Notes under the pieces: generated by a model
The model's database searches: none
Told to the model about the DNA's origin: nothing
The model's input: the letters and a program-made list of their open reading frames with translations, nothing else
Origin: Bryobacterales bacterium
GTDB lineage: Bacteria; Acidobacteriota; Terriglobia; Bryobacterales; UBA6623
Length of the DNA: 54,916 bases
Direction: 5' to 3'
NCBI GenBank assembly: GCA_022826925.1
Contig: JAJDTX010000141.1
Span: 1-54,916 of the forward strand
Program-made: the position numbers and the translations under genes
Shown here: piece after piece, positions 1 to 8,831 of the stretch
Numbering within the stretch: position 1 is the first letter of the stretch
How the letters are laid out: every line of letters starts with the position of its first letter

Positions 1-28
1 TGTTTCCCGGAACCCAGTTGCGCTTGGT

Positions 29-676
29 CTACGAATTCCCGTCTAGCGATGACAGCCAGCGGCTGGCCTCGCAGCCCCTCCCATCCGCAGCCTCAGCCCA
101 AACTCGTGACAACTCTAATCGAACGATGTAACGAAGTCTGACCCTGTTCACGAAGAAGTTGCGATGCCTGATGAGATATTGGCCGACCCAGCTCGACATT
201 AGGAAGCTGAACGATTTGAAATGAAAGTCATCCGCGACCGGCCAGCACCAAGTGTTTGCGACCACGATACGTTTAACGCGGTCCGGCTGCTTGCGCGCAA
301 ATTCCAGACCGATCGGGCCACCCCAGTCCGTCAGGAAGAGCGTAATGTCCGAGAGCTCGAGGTAGTCGATCAGCGCAGTGAACTCGCGCGCTAGCGCGGC
401 GGGATGGTGGTCTCGACGCCGGTCGCTTCGAGACGAGAGGCCGAAGCCGATGTGGTCGGGGGCAATGCACCTGAAGTCGGATCGAACCCCCTTGATCGGA
501 TGCCTGAACTCGAATGACCAAGCCGGGTTACCGTGCACAAACACGATCGGCTCGCCAGCGCCTTCGTCGACGAGGTGCATCCGGTGACCAGATGGGGTAG
601 TGAAGAACTTGCTCTCAAAGGGAAACAAGTCATCTGACACCCAGTCCGGACGCGTTGCTGGGATAATCCTGTCCAT
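29..676 (-). pseudogene. Truncated haloalkane dehalogenase-like alpha/beta hydrolase
   Basis: The 215-residue frame starts like a haloalkane dehalogenase. Residues 49-59 carry HGNPAWSFEFR (halide/oxyanion Asn50), and residues 115-123 carry the nucleophile elbow LTDWGGPIG with Asp117 and halide-binding Trp118. Family members are about 290-300 residues. Here recognisable similarity stops near residue 176 (RNFFVNRV); the rest is unrelated-looking and ends at a stop at 29-31, so the catalytic acid and histidine of the C-terminal half are missing. I translated the other two frames beyond the break and could not recover the missing part. It is most likely a decayed or truncated gene. A sequencing frameshift or a rearrangement beyond the left edge of the window is possible. 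Confidence 0.6.
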
Positions 677-752
677 CAGTATCTCGCCGCACTAGACGCA
701 CAAGCGCTATTGGGTCGAGGCCGAATTTTCCAGCCGAAAGCCACAGTCTGCG

Positions 753-1082
753 CTATTTTGCCGGCAGCGATTCGGTGTACTTCGCAGCCTTCTCAACCCA
801 CATCACCAGACTCTCGTCGGATGCGATGCCTGCGGGCCCCACGAGTGCCCAGCCCTTCATGATCCTACCGTTTATGTCAAACGGCTTCGTGTGCGGCTCC
901 GCCAGCGTCTTTTCGTGGTCCTTCTTGTCAAGCCGCACGATGAGTGAATCCCTCCATGTTCCGACGCACATGTTCCCGTTGAGCTTGAAGCAGATGCCGC
1001 CAAACATCCGCCGCTCGGAAGCGCCTTTCCACGTCGCGAGAATCGGACGTATCCGCTCGCTTAGGGCCGAGTCATTCGTCAT
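753..1082 (-). CDS. TfoX N-terminal domain protein
   Basis: A 109-residue protein made of a single TfoX/Sxy N-terminal domain. The diagnostic block is RRMFGGICFKLNGNM at about residues 24-38, followed by a strand with paired basic and acidic residues and the conserved KGW...P segment near residues 76-83. Stand-alone TfoX-N proteins are common in bacteria and their function is unknown. The C-terminal domain of true competence regulators such as Sxy is absent, so a competence role should not be assumed. The ATG has a GAGG five bases upstream. It lies downstream of the antitoxin gene on the same strand with a 60-bp gap. Confidence 0.8.
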   Translation of the reverse strand: MTNDSALSERIRPILATWKGASERRMFGGICFKLNGNMCVGTWRDSLIVRLDKKDHEKTLAEPHTKPFDINGRIMKGWALVGPAGIASDESLVMWVEKAAKYTESLPAK

Positions 1083-1142
1083 GTGCGCCTCGCTTCACTC
1101 GTAGATAGGATGTATCGAGGAGAATGCGCATCTTCAATACAA

Positions 1143-1400
1143 CTAGCCGTCAAGCCCGAGAAGTCGGCGACTAAAGGCGGGATCGTTGAACTTCTGAGGC
1201 CACCGCTCTCCGTCTCCGGCCAGACCAACGAGCTCTCGCGCGGCTGCCAATTTGTCAAAGTCAATTCCGCCACAGCCGCGGTATCGTACGATCTCGACTG
1301 CTGGCTCACCCCGCTTCGTAATAACCACACGCTCGCCATTCTGAACGGCACTCACCAGCGCCGAAAGGCAGGCTTTCGCTTCGCGCAAGGAGATTTCCAT
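1143..1400 (-). CDS. Orphan Phd/YefM-type antitoxin
   Basis: An 85-residue protein with the Phd/YefM fold signature: an N-terminal EISLREAK helix start, a hydrophobic helix (LSALVSAVQ), then NGERVVITKRGEPAVEIV, which matches the G-E-x-hhIT-x-x-x-P-hA-hhh core. The C-terminal region contains DPAFSRRLLG, typical of antitoxins paired with PIN toxins. The family binds its own operator DNA and neutralises a toxin encoded immediately downstream. Here the downstream gene is a TfoX-N protein and no PIN or RelE frame fits in the 60-bp gap, so the antitoxin is orphaned. No Shine-Dalgarno is visible before the ATG. Confidence 0.75.
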   Translation of the reverse strand: MEISLREAKACLSALVSAVQNGERVVITKRGEPAVEIVRYRGCGGIDFDKLAAARELVGLAGDGERWPQKFNDPAFSRRLLGLDG

Positions 1401-1509
1401 GATTCGACCAGTCGAGCTTCGACCGATTGGACCGCAGCATCAGCGTACAGTTTCTGAGACCACATTCTCCCTTCAGGACTAGATCGTGCCGCCCCTCACC
1501 CAATATGAC

Positions 1510-2364
1510 TTAGAACTGATGCGAGACGAGTAGCCCGACGGCCTCCTCGAGCCAGCCTGACTCCCAGTGGTGATCCCGCTTGGGGCCATCCCGATACGTG
1601 TGGGGCACCTCTAACTCTGTCAAGAGCCTGTGCATGGCGACATGGTGAGCACGAAACGACTGAAAATAACCCGTCAGAATGAGTCGCTTGTGACCGCGGA
1701 GCAGTTTGGCCTTGCGCTTCACCAGATCACTGACCAGATAGAGGTCGAAATTAGCTTGATCTCCGAACATGGGCCCCATGCCGTACTGGTCCGGCTTGCG
1801 CTGCATTAGCGGTGCGTCCCAAGCGGCGGCTCGGGCAAAGATGCTCGGATGGCGGAGCAAGAGAGACCACGCCCCCCAGCCTGATTTGGAGAACCCGACG
1901 ACCATCGTCGTCCCTGCACTCGATTGGGTGCCATGGTGGCGGTCAATTAGCGGCAGCACATCGTCGAGCAGGTAGCTCTCCTGTTGCAGCCGCTTGTCCG
2001 TGGGATGGTCGGCATACCACGGAAGCGCCGAGAAGGTGGGGATCGCGACCACCAACTGGTAGCGGGTGGCGAGATCTATCCGGCGGACCTCGGCGGCCGG
2101 GTCGCCCCAGCGGTTCTCTGTCCCGGCTTCGACGGGCAGGACCAATAGCAGGCGAGGCGGGACAGGCGAATCCGAGTTGTCCGGCAAGAAAACCCGGACG
2201 CTGGTTTCGCCGGCCTGACGCGGGCTACGGAGCGAATGGACTTCTTCGGTGGCCGAGGGCGCCACCGTAGCCGCTAGGAGCAGCACCGTCGCGTGCGCCA
2301 GCAGCTTGGTCGCCCGGCGCGTGTTTGGACGCGGGAGTCTCGATACCTCGTGAACCCGAATCAT
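1510..2364 (-). CDS. Secreted alpha/beta-hydrolase esterase
   Basis: From the ATG at 2364 the protein is 284 residues. A hydrophobic segment (about residues 20-37) after a basic stretch looks like a long-N-region signal peptide. The serine-hydrolase elbow GFSKSG places nucleophile Ser159. A following WDAP (Asp183) and a C-terminal DHHWESGW near residue 267 are plausible acid and base. It resembles putative esterases of the esterase-D/PHB-depolymerase type; the substrate is unknown. The frame can also start at a TTG at 2436, only 13 bp after dctM, but that has no ribosome site. It is the last gene of the thiD-TRAP unit, so it may release the acid that the TRAP system imports (inference). Confidence 0.7.
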   Translation of the reverse strand: MIRVHEVSRLPRPNTRRATKLLAHATVLLLAATVAPSATEEVHSLRSPRQAGETSVRVFLPDNSDSPVPPRLLLVLPVEAGTENRWGDPAAEVRRIDLATRYQLVVAIPTFSALPWYADHPTDKRLQQESYLLDDVLPLIDRHHGTQSSAGTTMVVGFSKSGWGAWSLLLRHPSIFARAAAWDAPLMQRKPDQYGMGPMFGDQANFDLYLVSDLVKRKAKLLRGHKRLILTGYFQSFRAHHVAMHRLLTELEVPHTYRDGPKRDHHWESGWLEEAVGLLVSHQF

Positions 2365-2449
2365 CTGCACGCTGCTCGCTGCCTGGGATCGATCACGGTC
2401 GTTGAATGCCGTTCGCTGACTCGCGTGGGTCGGCAAGGCAGTGCTTGGA

Positions 2450-3721
2450 TCAGGGTATCAGGCGTTCTGGCAGCCACAATGCGATTTCGGGGAACAGTGT
2501 CACGACGACCAGCGTGGCGGCATTCGCGCCTAAGAAAGGCGCCGCTCCTCGAAAGATCTTTCCGATGTCGAGGTCAGCGATGGCCGCGCAGACATTCAAG
2601 CAGGTTCCGACTGGCGGCGTGCACGCGCCGACGGCTAGCCCAGACACCAGCAGCACGCCGAATAGGATCGGCGACACGCCGAGGCCCTCCAGAGCGGGCG
2701 CGAAAACGGGCGTCAAGAGCAGGATGGCCGGGCTGACATCGATCACGGTGCCGGCGGCGAGGACGATCAGGTTGACTAGCAGCAGCGTCCCGGTAGCGCC
2801 CAAGCCGAGGTCTACTACAAACGCGGCGATCGCCTCCGGCACGCGCTCCAGCGCCAGTATCCAGATATAGGCTTGGGATAGCGCGATCACGATCATGATC
2901 TTCGAGCTGGTAAGGGCTGTTGAGCGCAGGCACTGCCAAAAGGAGCCCGGCGTCAGCGCTCGCGTCAGAGCGAACCCCGCGAGTACTGCGTAGAGCACCC
3001 CGAGGGCGGCGGACTCGGTGGCTGTGGCGATCCCGAAGACGACCGCTCCCACCACGATCACGGGCATAAGCAACACCGGCAGCGACCGGGCAGTGAGCCG
3101 CAGGGCGGTGGCCAGCGTGACGCGCTGGCGCTCGGATCCGCCGTGGGCCAGCATGCGGACCAACGCCATCTGGAACAAGCCGACGATGATCCCGGGGAAC
3201 ACCCCTCCCAAGAACAGCTTGCCGACGGATTGCTGCGCGACTACCGCATAAAGCACCATCGGGATGCTCGGCGGTATGACCATGCCCATCGTGGAAGATG
3301 CCACCGTGATGCCCGCCGCGACTTCCTTGCGGTAGCCCCGGCGCTCCATTTCAGGGATCAGCACTGAGCCGATCGAGGCGGTGTCGGAGGCAGAAGAGCC
3401 CGAGATTCCGCCGAACAGCATGCTGGCGAGCACGTTTACCAAGCCCAGCCCGCTCTTGAACCGTCCGGCGAGCAGCATGCTGAAATCGATCAGCCGAGAG
3501 GTGATCTGGGCCGAGTTCATGACCTGGCCCATCAAGATGAACAGTGGCAGGCTCATCAGCGCGTAGGAGTTGAAGCCGGCCAGCAAGCGCAGCGGCAGCA
3601 TCAGCAGGAGTTGGGTGTCACCCAAGGCCACATACAGCAGGACCGAGACCCCGAGCGCGTACGCCACTGGCACGCCGATTCCGATCAGGGCGAGCAGGCT
3701 GATCAGGAGCAGCAGGATCAA
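2450..3721 (-). CDS. dctM: TRAP transporter large membrane subunit
   Basis: The 423-residue integral membrane protein is the channel-forming DctM/SiaM subunit of a tripartite ATP-independent periplasmic transporter. It has about 12 hydrophobic segments and the family signatures GGISGSSASDTASIGSVLIP (first third), VIPPSIPMVLYA, and near the C-terminus GACTPPVGTCL. The open frame continues upstream to 4312, but that part is only a shadow of dctQ. The best start is TTG at 3719-3721: it overlaps the dctQ TGA as TTGA, has AAGGAG eight bases upstream, and yields the normal family length. Translational coupling to dctQ is therefore likely. Confidence 0.9.
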   Translation of the reverse strand: MILLLLISLLALIGIGVPVAYALGVSVLLYVALGDTQLLLMLPLRLLAGFNSYALMSLPLFILMGQVMNSAQITSRLIDFSMLLAGRFKSGLGLVNVLASMLFGGISGSSASDTASIGSVLIPEMERRGYRKEVAAGITVASSTMGMVIPPSIPMVLYAVVAQQSVGKLFLGGVFPGIIVGLFQMALVRMLAHGGSERQRVTLATALRLTARSLPVLLMPVIVVGAVVFGIATATESAALGVLYAVLAGFALTRALTPGSFWQCLRSTALTSSKIMIVIALSQAYIWILALERVPEAIAAFVVDLGLGATGTLLLVNLIVLAAGTVIDVSPAILLLTPVFAPALEGLGVSPILFGVLLVSGLAVGACTPPVGTCLNVCAAIADLDIGKIFRGAAPFLGANAATLVVVTLFPEIALWLPERLIP

Positions 3722-4197
3722 CGAGCTAACTCCTTGCGAAACAGGGCGGCTAGCTTGATGGCGCAGTACAGCGTGGCGAGACCGCATCCGAGCGGCACGC
3801 TGGCTTGGAGCAGGTAGCGGGGCATCTGTGTGACCGGCATGAGGGTCTGCCCGGTAGCGTCGATCCAAGCAATGCTGCTGGCTGCCAGCACCGCATTGAG
3901 AATGGCGACCATGCCCAGGTTGCAGGCTTCGAGCGCGAGCCTGCCCCGCTTGCCGAGGCGGGCCGAGAGGAGGTCGACGCGGATGTGCTCTTGGCGCCCC
4001 ACCGCTACGGCGGCGCCCAGCGAGGAGAGGTAGACAAACACGACAGTGGCAGTTTCGTTGGCCCCGACCAGTCCGGATTGGAAGGCGTAGCGCAGTGCGA
4101 CCAACAAAACCACGACGAGGAACATGCCCAGCAGGCCTGCCGCCAACACGGCTTCCAGCAGGGTCGTGAGGCGACGCTCGAAGGCCTGTAGGCTCAT
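3718..4197 (-). CDS. dctQ: TRAP transporter small membrane subunit
   Basis: A 159-residue protein with four predicted membrane helices, the size and topology of DctQ. Family features are the first helix after ERRLTTLLEAVLAAG, the loop RYAF...NETATVVFVYLSSLGAAVAVGRQEHIRVD (the E-x-hR-D stretch is typical), and a final helix before KELAR. DctQ pairs with DctM to form the membrane domain. The ATG overlaps the dctP stop as ATGA (4194-4197), and its own stop overlaps the dctM TTG, so P, Q and M are expected to be made in fixed proportion. Confidence 0.9.
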   Translation of the reverse strand: MSLQAFERRLTTLLEAVLAAGLLGMFLVVVLLVALRYAFQSGLVGANETATVVFVYLSSLGAAVAVGRQEHIRVDLLSARLGKRGRLALEACNLGMVAILNAVLAASSIAWIDATGQTLMPVTQMPRYLLQASVPLGCGLATLYCAIKLAALFRKELAR

Positions 4198-5204
4198 TGC
4201 TGTTTCTCGCCTCGTGCCGCTCGCCTAGCCGCCTCGACATCCTCCCAGGTGAAGTATCCCTTGGCGATGAGGATGTCGTAGACTGGCGCCGCCGCTTCGC
4301 GGAACCGCTCAAGTGCCTCGCCTTCGATGTAGTTGGTCTCGAGCACGGCGGATAACTTGCCGATGTACTCCTGCTCGCTGTCCCGATTCATGCGGTCGCT
4401 ATATGCGATTGCCTCGCGCGCCGCGCTGTCAAACTGCTCCTGCAGGTCCGCAGGCAGCGACTCGTACCATGCAAGATTGACGATGAACGGATCGGGGCCG
4501 GTCATGTAGTTGGAGATGCTGAGATACTTCTGGACTTCGTGGATGCGAAGGTCCCACAGGTTGGACGGGGCGTTGTCCTGCCCGTCGATCACCCCCGTCT
4601 TGCACGCCTGATAGACCTCTGTAAAAGGTATCTCTTGAGGGTTGGCTCCTAAAGCACTGGTTAGTATTATGTTTGGCTCCTGTGCGGGTACGCGGAGCTT
4701 GAGGCCGCGAAAGTCCTCAGGAGCGCGGATTGGCCGTACGCTGGTCGTGTGGGCGCGGAAGCCCTGAGAAATGCCGCAGGCGGGCACGTGATAGCCGTTG
4801 CGACGGCCCTCGGCGTTGACGCGGGCCGTAAAGTCACTGTTGACCAACCTCAGGGCTTGCTCCCAGTCTTCGACCAGAAAGGGCAGCAGGTATATCGAGT
4901 ACTTCGGGCTGACGTCGAAGAAGAAGCCGCCGCGGGTACCTTGAAGCACGTTAACGGCGACTAGGTCCATGAGTTCGCGTTCGCGCCCGAGAGTGCCGCC
5001 GAAGTGGTTCTCGACCTCGATCTGGCCGTTGGTGCGTTTCTCGACGATCTCTTCGAAATAGGCCATAGAGATGCTGCGCGGGTGTTGTGCGGGCTGCGAA
5101 TTGGCGTAGCGGAATAGGTAGGTTTGCGAGACTTGGCCGCAACCTAGGCACGCGAGGCAGACCGCGATCCCTGCAGACTTGCCGAGGTGGGAGTGGATGG
5201 ACAT
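4194..5204 (-). CDS. dctP: TRAP transporter substrate-binding protein
   Basis: A 336-residue periplasmic DctP/SiaP-type receptor. The N-terminus has a short hydrophobic segment ending LACLGC, which looks like a lipobox, so the receptor may be membrane-tethered. Core signatures are FRGLKLRVP near residue 163, whose Arg normally salt-bridges the carboxylate of the ligand, and the segment EVYQACKTGVIDGQDNAPSN that follows. The conserved Arg implies an organic-acid substrate; which one cannot be told. It starts 14 bp after the propeller-like gene and overlaps dctQ by four bases. Confidence 0.9.
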   Translation of the reverse strand: MSIHSHLGKSAGIAVCLACLGCGQVSQTYLFRYANSQPAQHPRSISMAYFEEIVEKRTNGQIEVENHFGGTLGRERELMDLVAVNVLQGTRGGFFFDVSPKYSIYLLPFLVEDWEQALRLVNSDFTARVNAEGRRNGYHVPACGISQGFRAHTTSVRPIRAPEDFRGLKLRVPAQEPNIILTSALGANPQEIPFTEVYQACKTGVIDGQDNAPSNLWDLRIHEVQKYLSISNYMTGPDPFIVNLAWYESLPADLQEQFDSAAREAIAYSDRMNRDSEQEYIGKLSAVLETNYIEGEALERFREAAAPVYDILIAKGYFTWEDVEAARRAARGEKQQ

Positions 5205-5218
5205 TCCAATCGAAGGGT

Positions 5219-6157
5219 TTAACTCCCGAGATTCAAATCATATACGGTCTCGTCATTAATCATGTACAGGAGATTGATAGAGATGCCGTCTGAGTCGGTG
5301 CCACCGCGTGAGGACCGGCGATCGAAGCCTCCCGTCCGGCCTTGGAGGTGCAGTGCGGAGGAGTCCGCGGACCACCGGAGTTGGAATGACTTGGTTGCAT
5401 CGCTGCCGTGTTCGCGAAGGCTCACGATGGCGGGCGCGTCAGGGGAGCCGATTTGCCAGACATGGACGCTGTAGTAACCGGCTAGTAATGCGCCCGAGCG
5501 CAGCAGAGCCGCCCGTCTTCCATCGGGCGAGACCGTGAGCGAGTGACCGGGCATCAACAAGCGCCAGTCGTCGGTGTCCGAGGCGTTACCGTAGAGCGAC
5601 GATTCCGGGCGCAGCGAGGGATCAAACCAGCTCGCGACATAGCGGCGAAGCTTGCTCGTGGGAGGGACTGCCCAAGGGTTCCAGCGCACATAGACGATGC
5701 CGTCTGCCGTCCATTGCGGGCGTGCGACCAAGTGGTCGGCCGGCAACGCAACCTCGCGAAGAGTTGAGCTTGTATCGGCAACATAGAGTCGGCGGCCGGA
5801 TTGTTCGGATCCCTCCGCGAGATACAGCACTCGATCGCCCCAGGCATGCGTCCAAACGATGCTTGCCGCCAATCCTGGCGGTGATTGGGATGCCGTGGCT
5901 TCCGCGCCTGTTTCTGCGATTCGAGGGTCGGCTTGGAACTCTTGGCGGTAGGCCTCCACCGCAGGCGTGGGTGCCCTAAAGTCGGGCGGTGTCTCGACTA
6001 GCCCCGAGCCCCAAGTGCCGGGGCCAAGGACCGAAACGCAGGTGCCGTGCAGAACCAGGGCGGGGAACGCCACCGCTGCGAGGATGGCTAGGGGCCACTT
6101 GCGGTTGCTCTGCGATTTCCCCATGCTCACCCCAAGCCTTGATGATCGCAGACTCAC
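5219..6157 (-). CDS. Exported propeller-like protein of unknown function
   Basis: A 312-residue protein with an N-terminal hydrophobic segment after KSQSNRKW (about residues 20-42), suggesting export or a single membrane anchor. The remainder contains short repeats such as RLYVADTSSTLREVALP, RPQWTADGIVYVRW, SLTVSPDGRRAALLRSG and QLRWSADSSALHL. These are the strand-turn patterns of TolB/WD40-type beta-propellers, about four or five blades here. No enzymatic motif is visible. The ATG overlaps the thiD stop as ATGA. An internal ATG at 6124 sits closer to the signal segment and is an alternative start. Its place between thiD and dctP is unusual and its role is unknown. Confidence 0.65.
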   Translation of the reverse strand: MSLRSSRLGVSMGKSQSNRKWPLAILAAVAFPALVLHGTCVSVLGPGTWGSGLVETPPDFRAPTPAVEAYRQEFQADPRIAETGAEATASQSPPGLAASIVWTHAWGDRVLYLAEGSEQSGRRLYVADTSSTLREVALPADHLVARPQWTADGIVYVRWNPWAVPPTSKLRRYVASWFDPSLRPESSLYGNASDTDDWRLLMPGHSLTVSPDGRRAALLRSGALLAGYYSVHVWQIGSPDAPAIVSLREHGSDATKSFQLRWSADSSALHLQGRTGGFDRRSSRGGTDSDGISINLLYMINDETVYDLNLGS

Positions 6158-6972
6158 TCCGCCTTCGAATCGGTAGGAGCGTGGAGGTTTAGCGGACCCC
6201 GCCCGCGGCCGAGCCCGGGGGCGGTGCGAATGGCTTCAGTGACATAGCGCTTGGCATGCTCCACGGCATCAAACAAAGTGTGATCGCGGGCCATCATTGC
6301 AGTGATGGCGGCCGACAGGACGCACCCCGTGCCGTGGGTATGACGACTCTGGATGCGCTCTGCGGGGAAAGTGAGCACGAACCCATCCGCCCAAAGCAGG
6401 TCAATGGGGTCGGAATCCAAGTGCCCGCCCTTGACCAGCACCCGTCGGGCACCCCGCTTGCCGATGCGCTCCGCCGCACGGCGCATGCCGCTCTGATCCG
6501 CGATAGGAATCCCAGACAGCCTGGCAGCTTCGGGCAGGTTGGGGGTTATCAAGAAACACCGCGGGAGTAGCTCCTCCACGATCGCATCAATCGTCTGGTC
6601 GGTTGCTAGCGGATCGCCGTGGGTGCTGGCCATCACGGGATCGACGATCACTGGCACGTCAGACGCGCGCACCCAGTCGGCGACGACGCTCACGATGGCT
6701 GGATCGCCGAGTGCTCCGGTCTTGGCTGCGACCGGCGGGATGTCGCGCTGAATGCAGTCGAGCTGGGCCCGGACCAATGCCGGCGATAGGCAGGTTGAGG
6801 ATTCGATTCCGCTAGTGCTCTGGACGGTCAGCAGCGTCGGCACAGCCATGCCGTACACGCCGAACTGATGGAACGTCTTGAGATCTGCTTGCAGGCCCGC
6901 GCCGCCGGATGGGTCGGACCCGGCGATCGAAAGAGCGACAGCTGCCGGGCGAGTCAAACCGGAGTCTAGCAC
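6154..6972 (-). CDS. thiD: Hydroxymethylpyrimidine/phosphomethylpyrimidine kinase
   Basis: ThiD phosphorylates HMP and HMP-phosphate to HMP-diphosphate in thiamine synthesis. The ribokinase-fold signatures are all present: IAGSDPSGGAGLQADLKTF near residues 17-35, GVYGMAVPTLLTVQ, VIVDPVMAS, TPNLPEAARL, VLVKGGH, and the catalytic loop HGTGCVLSAAI. The usual length is about 265 residues; this is 272 from the GTG at 6972. A TAGACT hexamer lies at 6963-6968, five bases before an in-frame TTG at 6957, so a leaderless start at that TTG (267 aa) is an alternative. No TPP-riboswitch motif was found upstream. It heads the unit that includes the TRAP genes. Confidence 0.9.
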   Translation of the reverse strand: MLDSGLTRPAAVALSIAGSDPSGGAGLQADLKTFHQFGVYGMAVPTLLTVQSTSGIESSTCLSPALVRAQLDCIQRDIPPVAAKTGALGDPAIVSVVADWVRASDVPVIVDPVMASTHGDPLATDQTIDAIVEELLPRCFLITPNLPEAARLSGIPIADQSGMRRAAERIGKRGARRVLVKGGHLDSDPIDLLWADGFVLTFPAERIQSRHTHGTGCVLSAAITAMMARDHTLFDAVEHAKRYVTEAIRTAPGLGRGRGPLNLHAPTDSKAE

Positions 6973-7218
6973 TCCGCCGGTCCGAATCGAGTCACGGAAG
7001 GGCCGGTGCCAACACGCTGGTCAGCACAGGTGCTGGTCTAGTTGAGCGGTGGTTCACCCACCTCAGACAAGTCGAGCACCGCCTCACGTGTGATGGTAAG
7101 CGACTCACTCCCGTACCCTGATCGAGAAACGAGAGCAACCACTGGGAATTACGGGCCATCCGTCGCACGAGAGTGGTGATGAATAGTTGGCGAGTCGCCG
7201 AAAGTTACCAGCCACAGT

Positions 7219-8808
7219 ATGCGGAATCCAGATCAGGGCCGCTCTACCCACTCAACTCCTGTCAGAATTGATTCCGTGACACCCCAATCTGCCAACTCTC
7301 CCGTCAGGGGCACACCGCGTGGCCTGATTGCAAGCTCCGCGCTATGGCTGCTCGTGTTCGCCGTGCTCGCGCAACTTGCCTGCGCGCCTGGTCCGCCCGA
7401 GTCCGACGTAACGGCCCGGCCCAACATCGTCATTCTGCTCGCAGACGACCTAGGTTGGACCGACGTGACGTTCCACGGTGGCAACATCGCGACACCCAAC
7501 ATCGACCGCATCGCCGCCGAGGGCGCGGAGCTAGCGCGCTATTACGTGGCGCCGGTGTGTTCTCCCACGCGGGCGGGCTTGCTGACCGGGCGCTATCCCA
7601 TCCGCTATGGCGCGATGCGGGCGGTCTATCCGCCTTGGCGCGCTGGCGGCATGGACGTGTCCGAACTCACCATCGCAGACGTGCTCGCCGAGGCCGGCTA
7701 TAAGCACCGCGGCGTCTTTGGCAAGTGGCACTCGGGGCATACCCACAAGAAATATCACCCGCTGCGCAGAGGGTTCACCGAGTTCTACGGCCACTACAAC
7801 GGAGCGGTCGACTACTTCACTCACGAACGCGAAGGCGAGGTCGACTGGCATGACGGGTTTGAGCCGAGCACTGATCAAGGCTACGCGACCGACCTCATCG
7901 CCGATCGCGCCGTCAAGTTCATCCGTGCCCATGCCGGCGATGCCGAGCCGTTCCTGTGCTACGTGCCGTTCAATGCGCCGCACAGCCCGTTCCAAGCCAA
8001 GGAAGAACATCTTCCGCTCTATGAGAGCCTGCCTCCCGCACGAGGTTTCTTCCAGGGGCTGCGAGGAGTTGAGGCGAGCTCCGCGGACGAGGCCCGGCAC
8101 AGGAATCGCAAGATTCTCGGTGCGATGGTTCATTCTCTCGACCAAGGTGTAGGCAAGATTCTCGACGCAATCGATCAGACGGGCATCTCTTCCAATACGT
8201 TCGTGCTCTTCAGCTCGGACAATGGCGGAGTCGGCGGAATCGGCGAGAACACCCCGCTCCGGGGGGCCAAGGCGAGCGTTTTCGAGGGTGGGATACGCGT
8301 CGCCGCCGCAGCCCGCTGGCCCGGACAGATTCCGCTGGGCCGTAAGATCGAGGCCCCGCTGGCCAACATCGACATTCTGCCCACCGTCATGCGAATTGCC
8401 GGCGTTGAGAGCTTCGGCGGCAAGCCGTTGGATGGATTGGACGTCTTAGACGTGCTTACCGGTCGCCAAGAGTCGCTAGAGCGGGAACTGTTCAATTACA
8501 TCGGGCAGTCTGGCGCGCATGCCGAGCAGATTTCCTACATGACCAATGACTGGAAGCTGGTCGTCGTCGGACCGGAGGTCACAGACGAGACGGCGGACGA
8601 CTCGTTGCGCAAGCGCTTCTTGTTCAGGATTTCCGAAGACATGGCAGAGGAACACAATGTCTTGGACGAGAATCGCGAGTTGGCGGACTCGATGTACGAC
8701 GAGATCAAGGAGTTCCGTGCTCTTCAGCCCGAGGACGCCGTGGTCCCGTACAACGAAGGCCGCGAGAACTTCCAAGCACCGCCGCGCTGGGAACTGCCCG
8801 GCGAGTGA
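7219..8808 (+). CDS. Sulfatase (formylglycine-dependent)
   Basis: A 529-residue S1-type sulfatase. A signal segment (residues 36-54) ends in a lipobox-like QLAC55, so it may be an outer- or inner-membrane lipoprotein. The catalytic signature CSPTRAGLLTGR starts at Cys114, which must be oxidised to formylglycine by a sulfatase-modifying enzyme that is not in this window. Metal ligands are Asp76/Asp77 in LLADDLGW and the later SSDNGG. FGKWHSG and GHYNGAVDYFTH fit arylsulfatase/N-acetylgalactosamine-sulfatase-like members. The substrate is probably a sulfated polysaccharide or glycoside (inference). It converges on rlpA with 23 bp between stops. Confidence 0.92.
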   Translation: MRNPDQGRSTHSTPVRIDSVTPQSANSPVRGTPRGLIASSALWLLVFAVLAQLACAPGPPESDVTARPNIVILLADDLGWTDVTFHGGNIATPNIDRIAAEGAELARYYVAPVCSPTRAGLLTGRYPIRYGAMRAVYPPWRAGGMDVSELTIADVLAEAGYKHRGVFGKWHSGHTHKKYHPLRRGFTEFYGHYNGAVDYFTHEREGEVDWHDGFEPSTDQGYATDLIADRAVKFIRAHAGDAEPFLCYVPFNAPHSPFQAKEEHLPLYESLPPARGFFQGLRGVEASSADEARHRNRKILGAMVHSLDQGVGKILDAIDQTGISSNTFVLFSSDNGGVGGIGENTPLRGAKASVFEGGIRVAAAARWPGQIPLGRKIEAPLANIDILPTVMRIAGVESFGGKPLDGLDVLDVLTGRQESLERELFNYIGQSGAHAEQISYMTNDWKLVVVGPEVTDETADDSLRKRFLFRISEDMAEEHNVLDENRELADSMYDEIKEFRALQPEDAVVPYNEGRENFQAPPRWELPGE

Positions 8809-8831
8809 TCACGAAAGACCAAACGGGGAGG

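Noticed and set aside
3722..4312. N-terminal extension of the dctM frame to 620 residues
   Set aside because: It overlaps dctQ and dctP entirely, has no membrane or TRAP features, and the TTG at 3721 has a good ribosome site and gives the normal length.
7030..7110. tRNA-like string (TCTAGTTGAGCGG)
   Set aside because: A D-arm-like fragment only; no acceptor stem, anticodon arm or TTCGA loop at the right distances.
6973..7218. TPP riboswitch upstream of thiD
   Set aside because: I looked for the CTGAGA and ACC-CTGA-CGG/GCGTAGGGA type THI-box motifs on the minus strand and found none.
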